Source: Diabrotica undecimpunctata (taxonomy: Eukaryota; Arthropoda; Insecta; Coleoptera; Chrysomelidae). Taken from it: 64,000 bases of DNA. Positions 45,238 through 56,179 of this stretch are shown piece by piece. Made by a program: the position numbers and the translations under genes. The stretch is taken from contig NC_092804.1 in NCBI RefSeq assembly GCF_040954645.1, forward strand, positions 147,259,108-147,323,107. The letters are read 5' to 3'. The notes under the pieces are model-generated. The model was not told the DNA's origin, did no database searches, and saw only the letters and a list, made by a program, of their open reading frames with translations. How positions within the stretch are numbered: the stretch's first letter is position 1; each line of letters opens with the position of its first letter.

Positions 45238-45640
45238 AAGATGATGAAACTAGAGAAAGAGCTTAAAACAATAAAATGAGACATCATCGGTCTGAATGAC
45301 ACAAGACAAAGAGGAAAATTCTAACTACTCTTGGGTTTCTTCTCTGAGAAACTAAATAATCCCAAACGAAGAAATACACCGTAGAACAAAAACAACAGAC
45401 TCTTTTGAAAAATCTCATCGCTAAAAAGGAATTGAGCAGGACATGTCGCCAGATTATCAGATAGCGGTGGCCAAGACAAGAAACACTACGGAGCAGAAGA
45501 CGCGTATAAACAAGATTGACTGCCGAACTAAATAGTGTTAGCAGTAACTGGATAAAAGCCGCAAAAGACAGAGACAGATGAAACGATCTGAGAGAGATCT
45601 ATGTTTAGCAGTGGATGCGTACAGGTTGATGATGATGTTG
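45238..45640 (+). pseudogene. Internally deleted LINE: endonuclease start fused to RT C-terminus
   Basis: At 45245-45325 the frame reads KLEKELKTIKWDIIGLNDTR QRGKF, an endonuclease N-terminus. From about 45380 follow RTKTTDSFEKS, AGHVARLSDSGGQDKK, and LNSVSSNWIKAAKDRDR with LREIYV and QW, the extreme C-terminus. The whole RT is missing between them within 60 bp. Confidence 0.65.
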
Positions 45641-45834
45641 ATAAGAGAAGTTTACCTCAATAACATTTTCAAAGAATCATGAAAAAATGAGATGTCAAAG
45701 TTATTCATTACTAGTTCACGACAGACAAAATACTAAACGTAACGTAAACACATCCTCGCATTGCTCTTGCAGTTTTTTACCTTGTAAAAATGGATACATG
45801 GATGGACACATGGATAAATAAATGCGTTCTTGCT

Positions 45835-46020
45835 TATTCTTCTTCTGCTAGTGCCTATCCTCTATGGATGTTGGCTACCCCAATGGCACATGGTATTTTA
45901 TTAGCAGCTGTTCAAAATAGGTCTGTGGTGGTCATACCTGTCCACTGTCTCAAATTCTTAAGCCAGGTCCTCTATTTCCTTCTATTTTCCCTTCTAATAT
46001 TAATAGTAGGATTCTGTATT
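45835..46020 (-). pseudogene. RTE-like LINE 3' end with GAA-rich tail
   Basis: The minus strand reads RTWLKNLRQWTGMTTTDLF, TAANKIPCAIGVANIHRG and a GAAGAA-type tail at 45838-45847. It is the same C-terminal signature as in 52023-52217 and 30852-31135. Confidence 0.75.
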
Positions 46021-46046
46021 TATTTTTCATTTCTCACTACACAGTG

Positions 46047-46715
46047 ATGAGTGCCTTAAGAACCGGCAAAATAACGTAAAAGATAGAAAACATAATACTT
46101 TGTGAAATAAAAAGAGATGAAAGTAGTAGAGGTGGGAAATTATCGATAGAAACCTCTAATTTACATTAAATTACATTAGGACTATCGATAGTTTCCCAAC
46201 TTTAGACGTTAGCTTATGAGCTAGTTGACTTCAGTCATAATATTACAAGTATGACGTCGAACATTTACATTTTTTAAATTTCGCATAAAGTAAAAACTGA
46301 TTGAAGGCAATAAAGCAAATGTACGTAAACAGTTTAATTAGTAGTAATTTGATAATTAATTCTGTGTTGACGAATACAGAATAACAAGCTATGATAATTC
46401 CGTATTGAGAAGAGTGTATGCGACGTCTCAAATCATAGTTTATTATTGATCAATATTTTAATTTTGGATAAAAAAATACTCCTACTTAAACTGTTTTACT
46501 TACATTACGTGATACGTATTTCTATGACTGAAGTCAACCAGCTCATAAGCTAACGTCTAAAAGTGGGAAATTTTCGATAATTCTAATGTAATGTAAAGTG
46601 AATTATAGGTTAATATCGATAATTTCTCACCTCTACTACTTTCATCTCTTTTTATTTCACAACGTATTATGTTTTCTATCTTTTGCGTTATTTTGCCGGT
46701 TCTTAAGGCACTCAT
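46047..46715. repeat. 669-bp fold-back element, arms about 200-230 bp
   Basis: The left end ATGAGTGCCTTAAGAACCGG is matched in inverse by CCGGTTCTTAAGGCACTCAT at the right end. The arms continue through AAATAAAAAGAGATGAAAGT, GAGGTGGGAAAT and AGACGTTAGCTTATGAGCT, with some indels, to about 46250 and 46500. The middle (about 46250-46500) is AT-rich and noncoding. No clear target duplication was seen. Confidence 0.88.
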
Positions 46716-46724
46716 CCCTGCATG

Positions 46725-47560
46725 TCCGAAGTATGCTAACTTTCTTTATTTAATGGATTTCAAGACTTCAGGTTCTTTTTTTTTCTTACTTATTAAATGT
46801 GTTAATTTATCATTATAATATTCCTTCCTTTTACACCACTAGGAAAGTTGGGGAGTGGGGTAACAGGATAATCTGCTATTTATTGTGCCTACAGTATACA
46901 GTATATATTTATTAATTATTTACGTAAAAAAAGAAACTTTAACAATTTGGATGATTTTATTTATACATTGGTTTTAGTCTAAAAAGTTATGGAGGTATAA
47001 AAAAGAGTTCGGTGTATCTCTTTGAGCCGGGTATTTTTTTTAACAGCAATGAATTTATAAATCTACCAACTTTTATTTTTTTTTAGTCTTTTCTGTATTT
47101 TTAGTCACTTAAACGAGCTTGAGACTAAAAAATTAAAGCGGAAATTCCCACAATGGTTTCGGAAACTGGACTTTAAATAAATAAAACACGTAGAGCACTT
47201 TGGGTAAAGTAGAAAATAAAATTCTCTCTAAGAGAGATTGTCTACTGAAGCCGACCGTAGTAAACAAATAAAACGAAAAAGACCTGTTTATTTACTGTAA
47301 TCTTTCCGAAAAGAAAGTTAACTTTAGAACTATGAGCGTTGTTCATCACAAGTTTACCTAGAAATACTATTAATATAAGCTTGGTGAGTTTATTCGAACT
47401 CTCAACACTTTCTTGAAGTACTGATAAATTTTATATTGCTAAGTTTGTATTACAGCTACTAAAAACCATAATGCTTGCTATTGGTGCTTTAAAAACTAAG
47501 AATGGTATCAAAGTGGTAGTTTTGTATCATGAATTGCAAATTATGACTCTTATAACGTTT
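46725..47560. other. Nothing recognised
   Basis: No coding block, transposon end or repeat structure was recognised. Confidence 0.5.
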
Positions 47561-47574
47561 TTTAAACTTTAATT

Positions 47575-48614
47575 AAAATTAAACTCAAACTCCTCCATGG
47601 ATATGTAAACTTCCAAATTTCAATATCGAATTATCCAAATATAATAAGAATGAAATATCACCTTCCATTGTCAAACAAAGATTCTATAAAATATTACATC
47701 AATGCAACGTCGATAAGATTCTTTACTCAGATGCATCTAAGACTGAAGAAGGTGTTGGCTGTGCTGTTACAATGACTACAACCACCGTCAACTAGTTTCG
47801 ACTCTCCAGCAATTGCAGTATTTATACTGCTGAACTATATGCAATACTACAAGCGGTGAAAACTCCACTCAACGATGACAAAACTATAGCAATCTGTACG
47901 GACTCTCTGTCCTCCATGCAGTCCATAAGAAACGTACATTCTATCCACCCAATAGTTCAAGAAATCCAGAGTATATGTAATCGCCATCAAACTAATGGAA
48001 TTACAGTAACAATATTGTGGGTTCCATCACACGTTGGTATTCCAGGTAACGAAAAAGCCGATCAAGCAGCAAAACAAACAGATTTAAAAAGAATAATCAA
48101 ACATAAAATAATGGACCTTTGGAATGATCATTGGAAAAGAAGCAATAAGTTAAGCGTTCTACAACCAAACATTTTCTAACACCAGCTCCCACCAATGAAA
48201 AGAAAGGACAAATCTATCATTCGAAGATTGAGAATAGGGCACACACGCCTTACACATGGACACCTAATGAATTCCAGTAATCAGATTTTGTGCCAGTACT
48301 ACAACAGCACGACTTCCGTAACACATGTACTTCTTGATTGTCAACACTACCTAGAGGCCAGAAGAAAATATAGTCTTGGTAACAACCTAAAAGATATACT
48401 TATTTCAAACAGCAGCAACAATAAAAATGTATTAAACTTTTTAAAAAACACAAAGTTATACGATTTAATATAAAACAAAATGTATTATAAAAAATGTATT
48501 GTAACTAATTTGTACCCAATGTAAAGTATTAACAATGTAAACATGAATGTAAATTGTACCTGTGTCAATGACCATTAGCTGTCGAGACACATATTTTTCA
48601 AAATAAAAAAAAAA
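47575..48614 (+). mobile_element. 5'-truncated I-type LINE: RNase H and Cys/His tail, poly(A), 11-bp duplication
   Basis: AAACTTTAATT occurs at 47564-47574 and 48615-48625. One frame runs 47589-48473 with stops near 47793 and at 48177-48179. RNase HI residues are visible: YSDASKTEEG (Asp), AELYAILQ (Glu), CTDSLSS (Asp) and NEKADQAAK (Asp), with VPSHVGIPGNEKAD as in LINE RNase H. The tail has RRLRIGHTRLTHGH and a CQYYNSTTSVTHVLLDC Cys/His block. A poly(A) run at about 48605-48617 ends it. RT and endonuclease are missing through 5' truncation. RNase H assigns it to the I-type group; the exact clade is open. Confidence 0.88.
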
Positions 48615-48625
48615 AACTTTAATTT

Positions 48626-49890
48626 GCCTTAGGCTTAATTTTGCGAAACAAATAAATTTCTCTTAATTAATATTTAATCCCAGGGCTATTTTTATCTTTA
48701 ATTTTTCTACGTGGTTTCAAAATAATATCTATACTATCGCCTTTGAGGGAGAAATGGACAATGGAAAAATAAAAAATTTGTACAATTTTTAAAAATAACT
48801 TTCCATTTATTAAATCAAATAAATTTATAATTAAACCAAACATATCGCTCATTGGATGCAATAGTGGCATATTTTAATTTTTTTTTCTGTTTTGAGTTTT
48901 AATACTTAAAATTCAAAGTGTTTGAAGCTCTATCTTCTAATAATACTGGCATAGAGATAGCTGTCTCATTCCCCAGTAGATGGCGCAAACTACGTTATTG
49001 GCTTTCGCTTCTTTTTAACACATCCTAGGAGTAACACCGGCACAACAGTTTAGTTTTAGTACGTCGGCAACTCTCTCCAAATGCACAAGGCGAGAGCGTG
49101 AAATAGTGGCATATTGATTTATTTCGGTAAGTTTTAACAATTATCATAATTTTATTGCGACAATAACGGCACATTTTTAAAAATGGCGCTATTGCATGTG
49201 AATATTTATAATAATAAGGGTCATTGTGCCATTCATGCTAATATTTTTAGATACCTACTGTTTACTAAGTAGGAATTTACAAATTATGTCACTATTGACA
49301 ATTAAATAACTTTTAGCAAAATTTTAAGTTTGTTTTTTGAATTTTGTAACGTTGCAGTATCATTTTTTTTTTAGTTAATACACCAAAGATTCAACCTTAG
49401 TCAAGATATGCAAAACTGTTGGACGCTGTAGGTATCAGATTATTGACATCTGTCGATGCTGATGATAATAATATTTGGAAGATTATACCACTCGTTTCAA
49501 AGTTAAGTGATGTCATGAATAAAAACACATCAGAGACAAAGACTTCTTGTGAGAGTATTAGTGAATTTGCACAAGAGACCCTCCATGTTGAAACATTAGG
49601 AAAGAACAAGGCATTTAAAAAAATAACGATGTTCAGTTACTAACTGCTGTAGCAATGAAAGTAGAAAATACTTTGTTAGAAGAACTAGAAGGAATAAAAG
49701 ATTTGCATACATCAAAAAAATAAAATTCAATAGAAAACCCAATTTTCTCTTTGGTAAATGAACACTAATTTTGAAGAAGTGGAAAGCGCCGATTTTTCAG
49801 ATGACGACTCTCTAAATCAATGGAATGACTACAAAGTATTGCATAACTTAGTAATAGCCATGACTATAAGGGAGAAAAAATCATATTTTA
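48626..49890. other. No gene recognised; one CTCF-like site
   Basis: AT-rich. Open stretches at 49419-49643 have no known motif. The only signal is the site at 48973-48986. Confidence 0.5.
48973..48986 (+). promoter_or_regulatory. CTCF-like motif CCAGTAGATGGCGC
   Basis: All 14 bases agree with the known CTCF core pattern CCASYAGRKGGCRS. It lies in a repeat-poor part of the presumed intron. Occupancy is unknown, and a chance match in 64 kb is possible though not frequent. Confidence 0.45.
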
Positions 49891-49899
49891 AAAACATAC

Positions 49900-50990
49900 A
49901 ATGATCAATCTTCTAAAGACGTGTGGAAAAATTTAAAATATTTGGTAAATAATTGCAAAACCAAAAATAACTTCGAAATTAAAAAAGTGTGGAATGCAAA
50001 TGAGATAAATAAACACTTTATTGAAGTCATAGCAAACATGAAAGCAGCCATTGATATACAAATATTCTATGAAAATAACTTTAAGTATTCCCTCAGCTCT
50101 ACTCTTACCTTTAAACCTAAATCTAAAGTTAATATTTTACATATTATTAATAATATTAAAAGTAAAGCTATTGGTGATGATGGTATTGTCACCTCGGGGG
50201 AACAAATAAGGTTCTATACACCTTCTGTTGTCTCCGGGTGCTCTGTAGAGGGCTTCGAATATACTGTCGAGAGCTCCTCTACTTAAGTCCATTTTCGGGT
50301 TATGGACTTGGAAAATATTTATCTTCGGTGTCTTGCCTTGAAAAAGGCAAGATATTTCTTACATGACAATTTCTTCGCCGAAATAAAACACCAAGTTAAG
50401 TTGAAACAATTCTCAGCCACAGAGTATGGAAAATAAATGCAGGAAGCAGAGCCCCGAGAGCACTAAGCTCTCGGAGAGCCCGTGAGGGACTGATCTGGCT
50501 GACCTGAAAATCGCCAATATTTATATGCGCTGTTCGAGCGATAAATAGGGATTTCCAGGTCAAGAGCCAATGGAAAAATTCGAGGCGGGGCGATGCGCAT
50601 CGAAATGCGTACTAGTCCACAGACTATGGCATTCGATGACAGTATTATAATATTAACGCTGCAACTGCGTATTCCGTTTCTTCTACCGTATATCACACAT
50701 ATTAACTTTTGCTTAACAAATTCAATTTTTCTCACTAAATGGAAACGAGCACATGTTATTCCTTTACCGACTACTAAAATTACAGAAAGCATGAATGAAT
50801 TAAGACCAGTAAGTGTACTGCCTACATTATCCTAAAATTTTGAAAAAGGTAATCGATATTCAGTTACAAACGCGTTTAAAAATAACAACATAATCCCCAC
50901 GATGCAGTCCAGTTTTAGGTCCAGATATAGTTGTATTTCTGCTTTATTAAATATTACAGATGACATTTTTAGAGTCTATGACCAAAACAA
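49900..50990 (+). pseudogene. Jockey-like LINE: linker and RT start, split by a solo LTR
   Basis: 49921-50186 reads MWKNLKYLVNNCKTKNNF, NEINKHFIEVIANMKAAIDI, ILHIINNIKSKAIGDDGI, the linker and RT start. After the LTR 50187-50641 and one TSD copy, the same frame goes on from 50646 with LQLRIPFLLPYITHINFCLT, FLTKWKRAHVIPLPTTK and MNELRPVSVLPTLS. A TAA and frame change follow at about 50835. FKNNNIIPTMQSSFRSRYSC and LLNITDDIFRVYDQNK end the homology at about 50990. Palm motifs are missing. Confidence 0.85.
50187..50641 (-). mobile_element. Solo LTR, 455 bp, 4-bp GTAT duplication
   Basis: The sequence starts TGTCACCTCGG and ends CGATGACA, TG...CA termini typical of LTRs. GTAT stands at 50183-50186 and 50642-50645. 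Ignoring it and one GTAT restores the jockey frame (GDDGI then LTLQL). It is much less AT-rich than its surroundings. On the minus strand a TATA-like CATATAAATATTGG (about 50536-50523) lies upstream of TCAGTCCCTC, so transcription is probably leftward. No internal genes remain, as expected after LTR-LTR recombination. The superfamily is not known. Confidence 0.82.
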
Positions 50991-50994
50991 AATA

Positions 50995-51990
50995 TCTTTA
51001 AGTGCAACCAAAACTTGATTTATAAAATTCGTTAAATGTGGTGTAAATTCTAATAAAATTTCTGAAATAAAGTGCTCGCCCTAATAAATTTTTGTAACAA
51101 ATGTTGAAAGTTATCCTAAATTACAAATTTCGCAAGTAGCAGTTAAACCCGCAATATCAAATCTGACTTTTCATAAATCAAAACACTTTAATAAACTTTA
51201 ATATTCATTGGGTTTCAACACAGACTTCGCTTTCTTACAGCCAATATATAATCCGCTTCTTTGAAAAATTCTCCGCTTTTGAAGGCTCCAAGTTTACCCC
51301 ATTTAGCCTTTCGGTTTGGCACCGACAAATTGTGGTTATTAATCATCTTTCTGCTTAGTCAGCTGCTAATTGCATCATAAATATATAACTAGTGATCTTA
51401 GTGTTGTCGGTGTTGGCAGATGAAAGCTTCCTTCCGAATCCAAAAAGTAGGTTGTCATATTATGCTTGAAATTGAGATTGACGATGCGGGCACTGGACTT
51501 TTATCACTTTTTGGAAAATCTTTTTTAGATTAAAAATTATGTTATAATATTATAGGATATATTGAAGTTAATTAAGTGAATTTTTAGATTATACAAAATG
51601 ATTTTTTAAGAACACAAATGATACTTATGCATTGTTCCTGGTCTTCAGATAGATTTATTTATAGAGGGGAAGCTAAGTTATTTAAGTGATCAAAATTCAT
51701 TTCGGTGGTATTCATGTTTATTGCTCTCTTGGTCCTAAATCTTCTTATTTTTCTTTTATATTCTACGTAAAAACTATAGCCTCTTACGCCTTTAACTTAA
51801 GGTGTTTTTTTCCACTTTTTTTTCTAGATCTTTTGTTAACCTTTTATTTATACTCTCAATGTACTCTGAATATTCTTCCAAGTGTAATCATTTCCAACTC
51901 TTATTTTTATTTCCATTTTACTTTATACTGGTTACGCTGAGTTCATTTTGTTTTCTTTACTGCGTAAGCTGTGAATTTCTGAGGAAGCTT
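50995..51990. other. Nothing recognised
   Basis: No convincing coding or repeat structure; open stretches at 51686-52026 are T-rich and uninformative. Confidence 0.5.
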
Positions 51991-52226
51991 TGGGCTCTTG
52001 TTCTTCTTCTTCTAGTCCTTCACTAATGAAGGGTGGCTATAACCATTGCAAATTTGTCTCTATCTTCTGCTTTTCTTAAGAGCGTCTGTGTGTTTAACCC
52101 GGTCCAGTCGCGAATGTTTTTCAGCCTGGATATTTGTCGTCTACAAGGACCCTTTTTTCCTTCGAATTTACCCTTCATAATCAGCTGCAACAACTCATAC
52201 CTATCATTTCTAAGCACCTATATATT

Positions 52227-52231
<5 letters not shown>

Positions 52232-52281
<50 letters not shown>
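52232..52281. repeat. (TA)n tract inside the minus-strand LINE
   Basis: About 50 bp of TA in the RT thumb/C-terminal coding part of the older LINE. Confidence 0.95.
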
Positions 52282-52283
<2 letters not shown>

Positions 52284-52880
52284 TATACTTATAGCAATAT
52301 GGAATAAATAAACGTTTTACAAATTGGTATCGGATATCCAACGATAACGTAGAGTTTACTAGGAATTTTTTCATTCGTTGAAATGCGGACCTAGCTACGA
52401 GCACGTATTTCGACCTCGTAGTCAAGATCGTTTGTTATCCAGCAACCAAGAAACTGGAATCTTTGTACTGGTTATATATGTTTGTTATAGATACAAATAT
52501 TAATGTCGACATTTGGTGCACGTGTAACAGCCATTACTTTTGTTTTATTTGTGTTTATATTTAGTCCCAAGCTATCTCCCTCTCTGGTTATGACATTCAA
52601 AAGTCGTTGTAAAACCTTAGCACTGTCTGCAATAATGACGGTGTCGTCTGCGTATCTTAAGTTGTTTACGTATTCTCCGTTGAATTTTATTCCTTCTTCA
52701 ATATTTTTGAGGGCATTTTGAAAGATCTTTTCGGAATATATGTATATTAAATAACAGTGAAGAAAGTACACAGCCCTGACGAACTCCTCTTTTTATTGGC
52801 AATTCTGCTGCCAGACGATTGTCTATTTTGATCGACACCATTTGATCCCAATATAGTTTTTTAATAAGTGCTACAGTATT

Positions 52881-54680
52881 ATGAAACGCAGAAGGTTAAT
52901 TAAAGGAAATAAAGATGAATACAAAAAAATGCAGGCTTACATCAGAAGAAAAATAAGAGAAGCTAAAGAAAAAGAAGCTGTAGAGAAATGTAAAGAAATA
53001 AAAAGACTACAAGCCAAGCATGACAATTTTAATGTACACAAAAAGGTAAAAGAAATAACGGGTACTTTTAAAAAGAGAACACAAATGAAACTCATAGACA
53101 CCAATGGAAAATTAATCATTGACATCCAAGAGATGAAGGACAAATGGAGAATATATTTGGAGACACTTTTTCAAGATCAAAGAACGGATTATAGGCATCC
53201 ATTTTCAGAGAGGATGACGGGCCCGGACATACTTAAATCCGAGGTAGAAGAAGCAATAAAACGGATGAAAAGCAGAAAAGCTGTAGGGCCTGATAATATC
53301 GAAGCTGAATTTTTAAAACTCTTGGAGGATGAAGGAATAAATTGGATCACGGCTGTCTTCAATAAAATATACAATACAGGAATCATCCCTGATAAATGGC
53401 TAGAATCAGAATTCATAGCGATACCTAAAAAACAGGGGGCTAAAAAGTGCGAAGAATATCGAACAATCAGCCTAATGAGCCACATGTTGAAACTGTTTCT
53501 TAGAGTCATCCAAGAAAGAATTTATAAGAAGTGCGAGGAACAAATATCAGACAGACAGTTCGGCTTCATTAACGCAGTGGGTACCAGAGAGGCACTTTTC
53601 GGAGTACAGGTACTGATTCAAAGATGCAGGGACGTTAACTGCGACGTATACGCGTGCTTGATCGACTATGAAAAGGCATTTGACAGAGTTCAACATCAAA
53701 AGATGATAAACATTTTAAAAGAAGCAGACCTGGATGACAAAGACCTCAGAATAATTTCAGAACTATACTGGAATCAGACCGCATACATGAAAATTAATGA
53801 AGAAGAAACAGATCACATAAAAATACTACGCGGAGTTAGACAGGGATGTATTCTATCGACGTTGATATTTAATATGTACTCAGAAAAAATTTTTAACGAG
53901 GCTCTTTACGGAATAGACGAAGGCATCCTTCTAAATGGTGAAAGAGTAAACAATGTTAGATATGCCGACGACACCATGGTGATAGCAGATAGTTTAGAGG
54001 GACTTCAGAGGCTAATGGACAGAATAAACGAGTACAGTCAACAGTACGGACTAAACATTAATACCCACAAAACCAAACAAATGATTGTCAGCAAGGAGAA
54101 TATAAATATAAATGGGGCTCATCTATACATTAATGGGACGCAGATAGAGCGAGTAAAACAGTATTGCTACCTGGGAACTATTATAAACGAACAGTGGAGC
54201 AATGTACAGGAAATAAAGTGCCGCATAGGAAAGGCAAGAACGGTCTTTAACAAAATGAGCGCCATCTTCAAAAGTCACAACATATCCCTGGATACAAAAA
54301 TGAAACATTTGAGATGCTATGTTTTCTCTGTGTTGTTGTACGGGGCGGATGCATGGACGCTTACAGACACCACTATTAAAAAACTTGAAGCATTTGAGAT
54401 GTGGCTTTATAGAAGAATGCTGAGAATATCATGGACAGCAAGGATCACGAACAAGGAAGTTCTAGAAAAAATGAAGAAGGAACCAGAGATTGTGTTTACG
54501 ATCAAACGCATAAAATTGCAATATCTGGGACACGTTATGAGAAATCAGCACTGTTACTCCCTGCTGCAGTTTATATTGCAAGGTAAAGTCAAAGGTAAGC
54601 GAGGACCCGGTAGAAGGAGAATATCATGGCTGCGGAATTTAAGAACATGGTTTAAGAAAACCTCAACGGAGCTGTTTTGA
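52881..54680 (+). CDS. RTE/BovB-like reverse transcriptase, open over 599 codons
   Basis: The frame begins with an ATG supplied by the target duplication, so that start is accidental; the true protein began in the missing 5' half. Order: basic linker (1-110), RT fingers with ILKSEVEEAIKRMKSRKAVG and WLESEFIAIPKKQGAKKCEE, RQFGFINAVGTREALFGVQV, palm motif A LIDYEKAFDRV (Asp262 and Asp268), RGVRQGCILSTLIFNMYSEK, YADD at 361-364, thumb with YCYLGTIINEQW, then LLYGADAWTLTD and a C-terminal GKRGPGRRRISWLRNLRTW. All RT catalytic Asp residues are present. Lack of stops implies recent insertion. Without an endonuclease it is unlikely to retrotranspose. Confidence 0.93.
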   Translation: MKRRRLIKGNKDEYKKMQAYIRRKIREAKEKEAVEKCKEIKRLQAKHDNFNVHKKVKEITGTFKKRTQMKLIDTNGKLIIDIQEMKDKWRIYLETLFQDQRTDYRHPFSERMTGPDILKSEVEEAIKRMKSRKAVGPDNIEAEFLKLLEDEGINWITAVFNKIYNTGIIPDKWLESEFIAIPKKQGAKKCEEYRTISLMSHMLKLFLRVIQERIYKKCEEQISDRQFGFINAVGTREALFGVQVLIQRCRDVNCDVYACLIDYEKAFDRVQHQKMINILKEADLDDKDLRIISELYWNQTAYMKINEEETDHIKILRGVRQGCILSTLIFNMYSEKIFNEALYGIDEGILLNGERVNNVRYADDTMVIADSLEGLQRLMDRINEYSQQYGLNINTHKTKQMIVSKENININGAHLYINGTQIERVKQYCYLGTIINEQWSNVQEIKCRIGKARTVFNKMSAIFKSHNISLDTKMKHLRCYVFSVLLYGADAWTLTDTTIKKLEAFEMWLYRRMLRISWTARITNKEVLEKMKKEPEIVFTIKRIKLQYLGHVMRNQHCYSLLQFILQGKVKGKRGPGRRRISWLRNLRTWFKKTSTELF

Positions 54681-54760
54681 GCCGCAGCGAGCAAGGTCAT
54701 GATTGCCAATATGATTTCCAACATCCTAAACGGATAGGAACCAGAAGAAGAAGAAGAAGA
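52884..54760 (+). mobile_element. Young 5'-truncated RTE/BovB-like LINE, nested, 11-bp duplication
   Basis: ACAGTATTATG flanks it at 52873-52883 and 54761-54771. Its 3' end has a (GAA)n tail (54743-54760). It lies opposite to and inside the older LINE 51998-56170, whose palm domain reads through once the insert and one duplication copy are ignored. It lacks the endonuclease and the 5' UTR but keeps an uninterrupted RT frame. Confidence 0.95.
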
Positions 54761-56179
54761 ACAGTATTATGGTCTATACCATGTTGTGTTAGGGTTTCTA
54801 TGAGTTCTGTGTGTTTTACTCAATCAAACGCTTTTTCGTAGTCGTTAAAACAGAGAAACATGTCTTTTCGCTGATCTCGGCATTTTTGTAGTAATATTTG
54901 GAGGCCAAATAATGCCTCCCTTGTACCAAGCCCCATACGAAACTCAAATTGATTGTCGCTCAGGTTTCTTTCGCATTCTCTGTATATTCGTTATATATAT
55001 TCCGTATATTCTATTCAGGCCAATTAATCTGAACTGTGAGCATCTATTTGCTTTATTTTTCTTGGGTATAGGTATAAATGTCGATCTAAGCCAGTCTTCT
55101 GGGAAGATTCCAGTGGTATATATTTTGTTAAATAATAGTGTTAATGTCTGAAGATTTTCTTCATTGATAAGCTTTATCATCTCTACGTATATTTCATCTG
55201 GACCTGAGGCTATTCGTGGCTTTGCCGTATTGATTGTGCGTACTATATTCATTTGTGGTTCTGTTCTCTCGTCATCCATCAGATCTTTGATGTATTTTTC
55301 CCAGATATCCTCTACATTTTCTGGACTAGATATTATTTGGTTGTTATCATCTATTAAAGTTGTTGTAGTGATTTTTTTCTTCATATTTGTGACTTCCTTA
55401 ATCTTTAAAGTAGTCATGCTTTTTTCGAGTTCTTCACAGTTGCTGCTCATTCATTCTTCTTTGGCTTTCCTGATTTTATTTCGGCTGATTTTCTGGGTTT
55501 CTTTATATTTTTCTTCATTGCGATTTTTGTAAGATCTCCTTATGTCTATCAGTTTTAGGACTTCTTCTGTCATCCATGTATTCTTTGTTTTTCTGTCTCT
55601 CTTTTAATGTTGTCTTGTAGTTGTACTCTTTGTATAGTTGTGATTGTTGTTTTGAAGGTGTGCCAAATACTTTCTATTGTTTCTTCTGCTTCCGTGGGTG
55701 CTTCATTGAACTTTTCTTTGAGTGTTTTCTCTATTTCTGCCTGTACTATTGGATCTATAAGTTTTTCGAGGCTAGGTTTTATCTTCTCTTTGTATTTGAT
55801 TTTCTTTAGTTTAATTGAAATTTTATCAACAACAGGAGTGTGGTCGGAACCGATGTCCGCCCCGGGATATGTTTTGACTTCCCTGATTTCATTTCTACAA
55901 CGTTTGTCAATTAACATATAATCAATCTGGTTCCTTATTAAGCGATTTTGATTATCGCCAGGTGCTTTCCATGTATATAATCTTCTTTTTGGTTGTTTAA
56001 ACCAGGTGTTTGCGATCATTAGATTTTCCTTCTTGGCAAAATTGAACCAGTCATTCTCCTCTATCATTTCTTTGGCCCAAACCAAAGTTTTCTACTACGT
56101 CTTCGGTCCACCCTTCACCTACTTTGGCATTAAAATCTCCCATAATAATGTTTACAGCATTTTTCTTTGTGATCTTCAT

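Larger units (their letters stand above)
51998..56170 (-). mobile_element. RTE/BovB-like LINE, split by another LINE
   Basis: From the right, the minus strand reads endonuclease (56085-55570: MVWAKEMIEENDWFNFAKKE, NRLIRNQIDYMLIDKR, GADIGSDHTPVV), linker, then RT start (55450-54944: ARIASGPDEIYVEMIKL, WLRSTFIPIPKKNKANRC). Next come CFNDYEKAFD with TTGIDHNTV-like text at about 54850-54772. The insertion 52884-54760 intervenes, and the frame resumes at 52872 with VALIKKLYWDQMVSIKID, KRGVRQGCVLSSLLFNI, NNLRYADDTVIIADSAKVLQ and the C-terminus GKFEGKKGPCRRQISRLKNI (52217-52023). A GAA tail ends it at 51998. A (TA)n tract sits in the thumb region. Several stops and frameshifts make it inactive. Confidence 0.9.

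Noticed and set aside
45790..46047. Plus-strand hydrophobic frame that might suggest a membrane protein
   Set aside because: It is antisense to the RTE C-terminus 46020-45835.
52033..52311. Plus-strand frame ending in an Ile-Tyr run
   Set aside because: Antisense to the LINE C-terminus 52217-52023 and to the TA tract.
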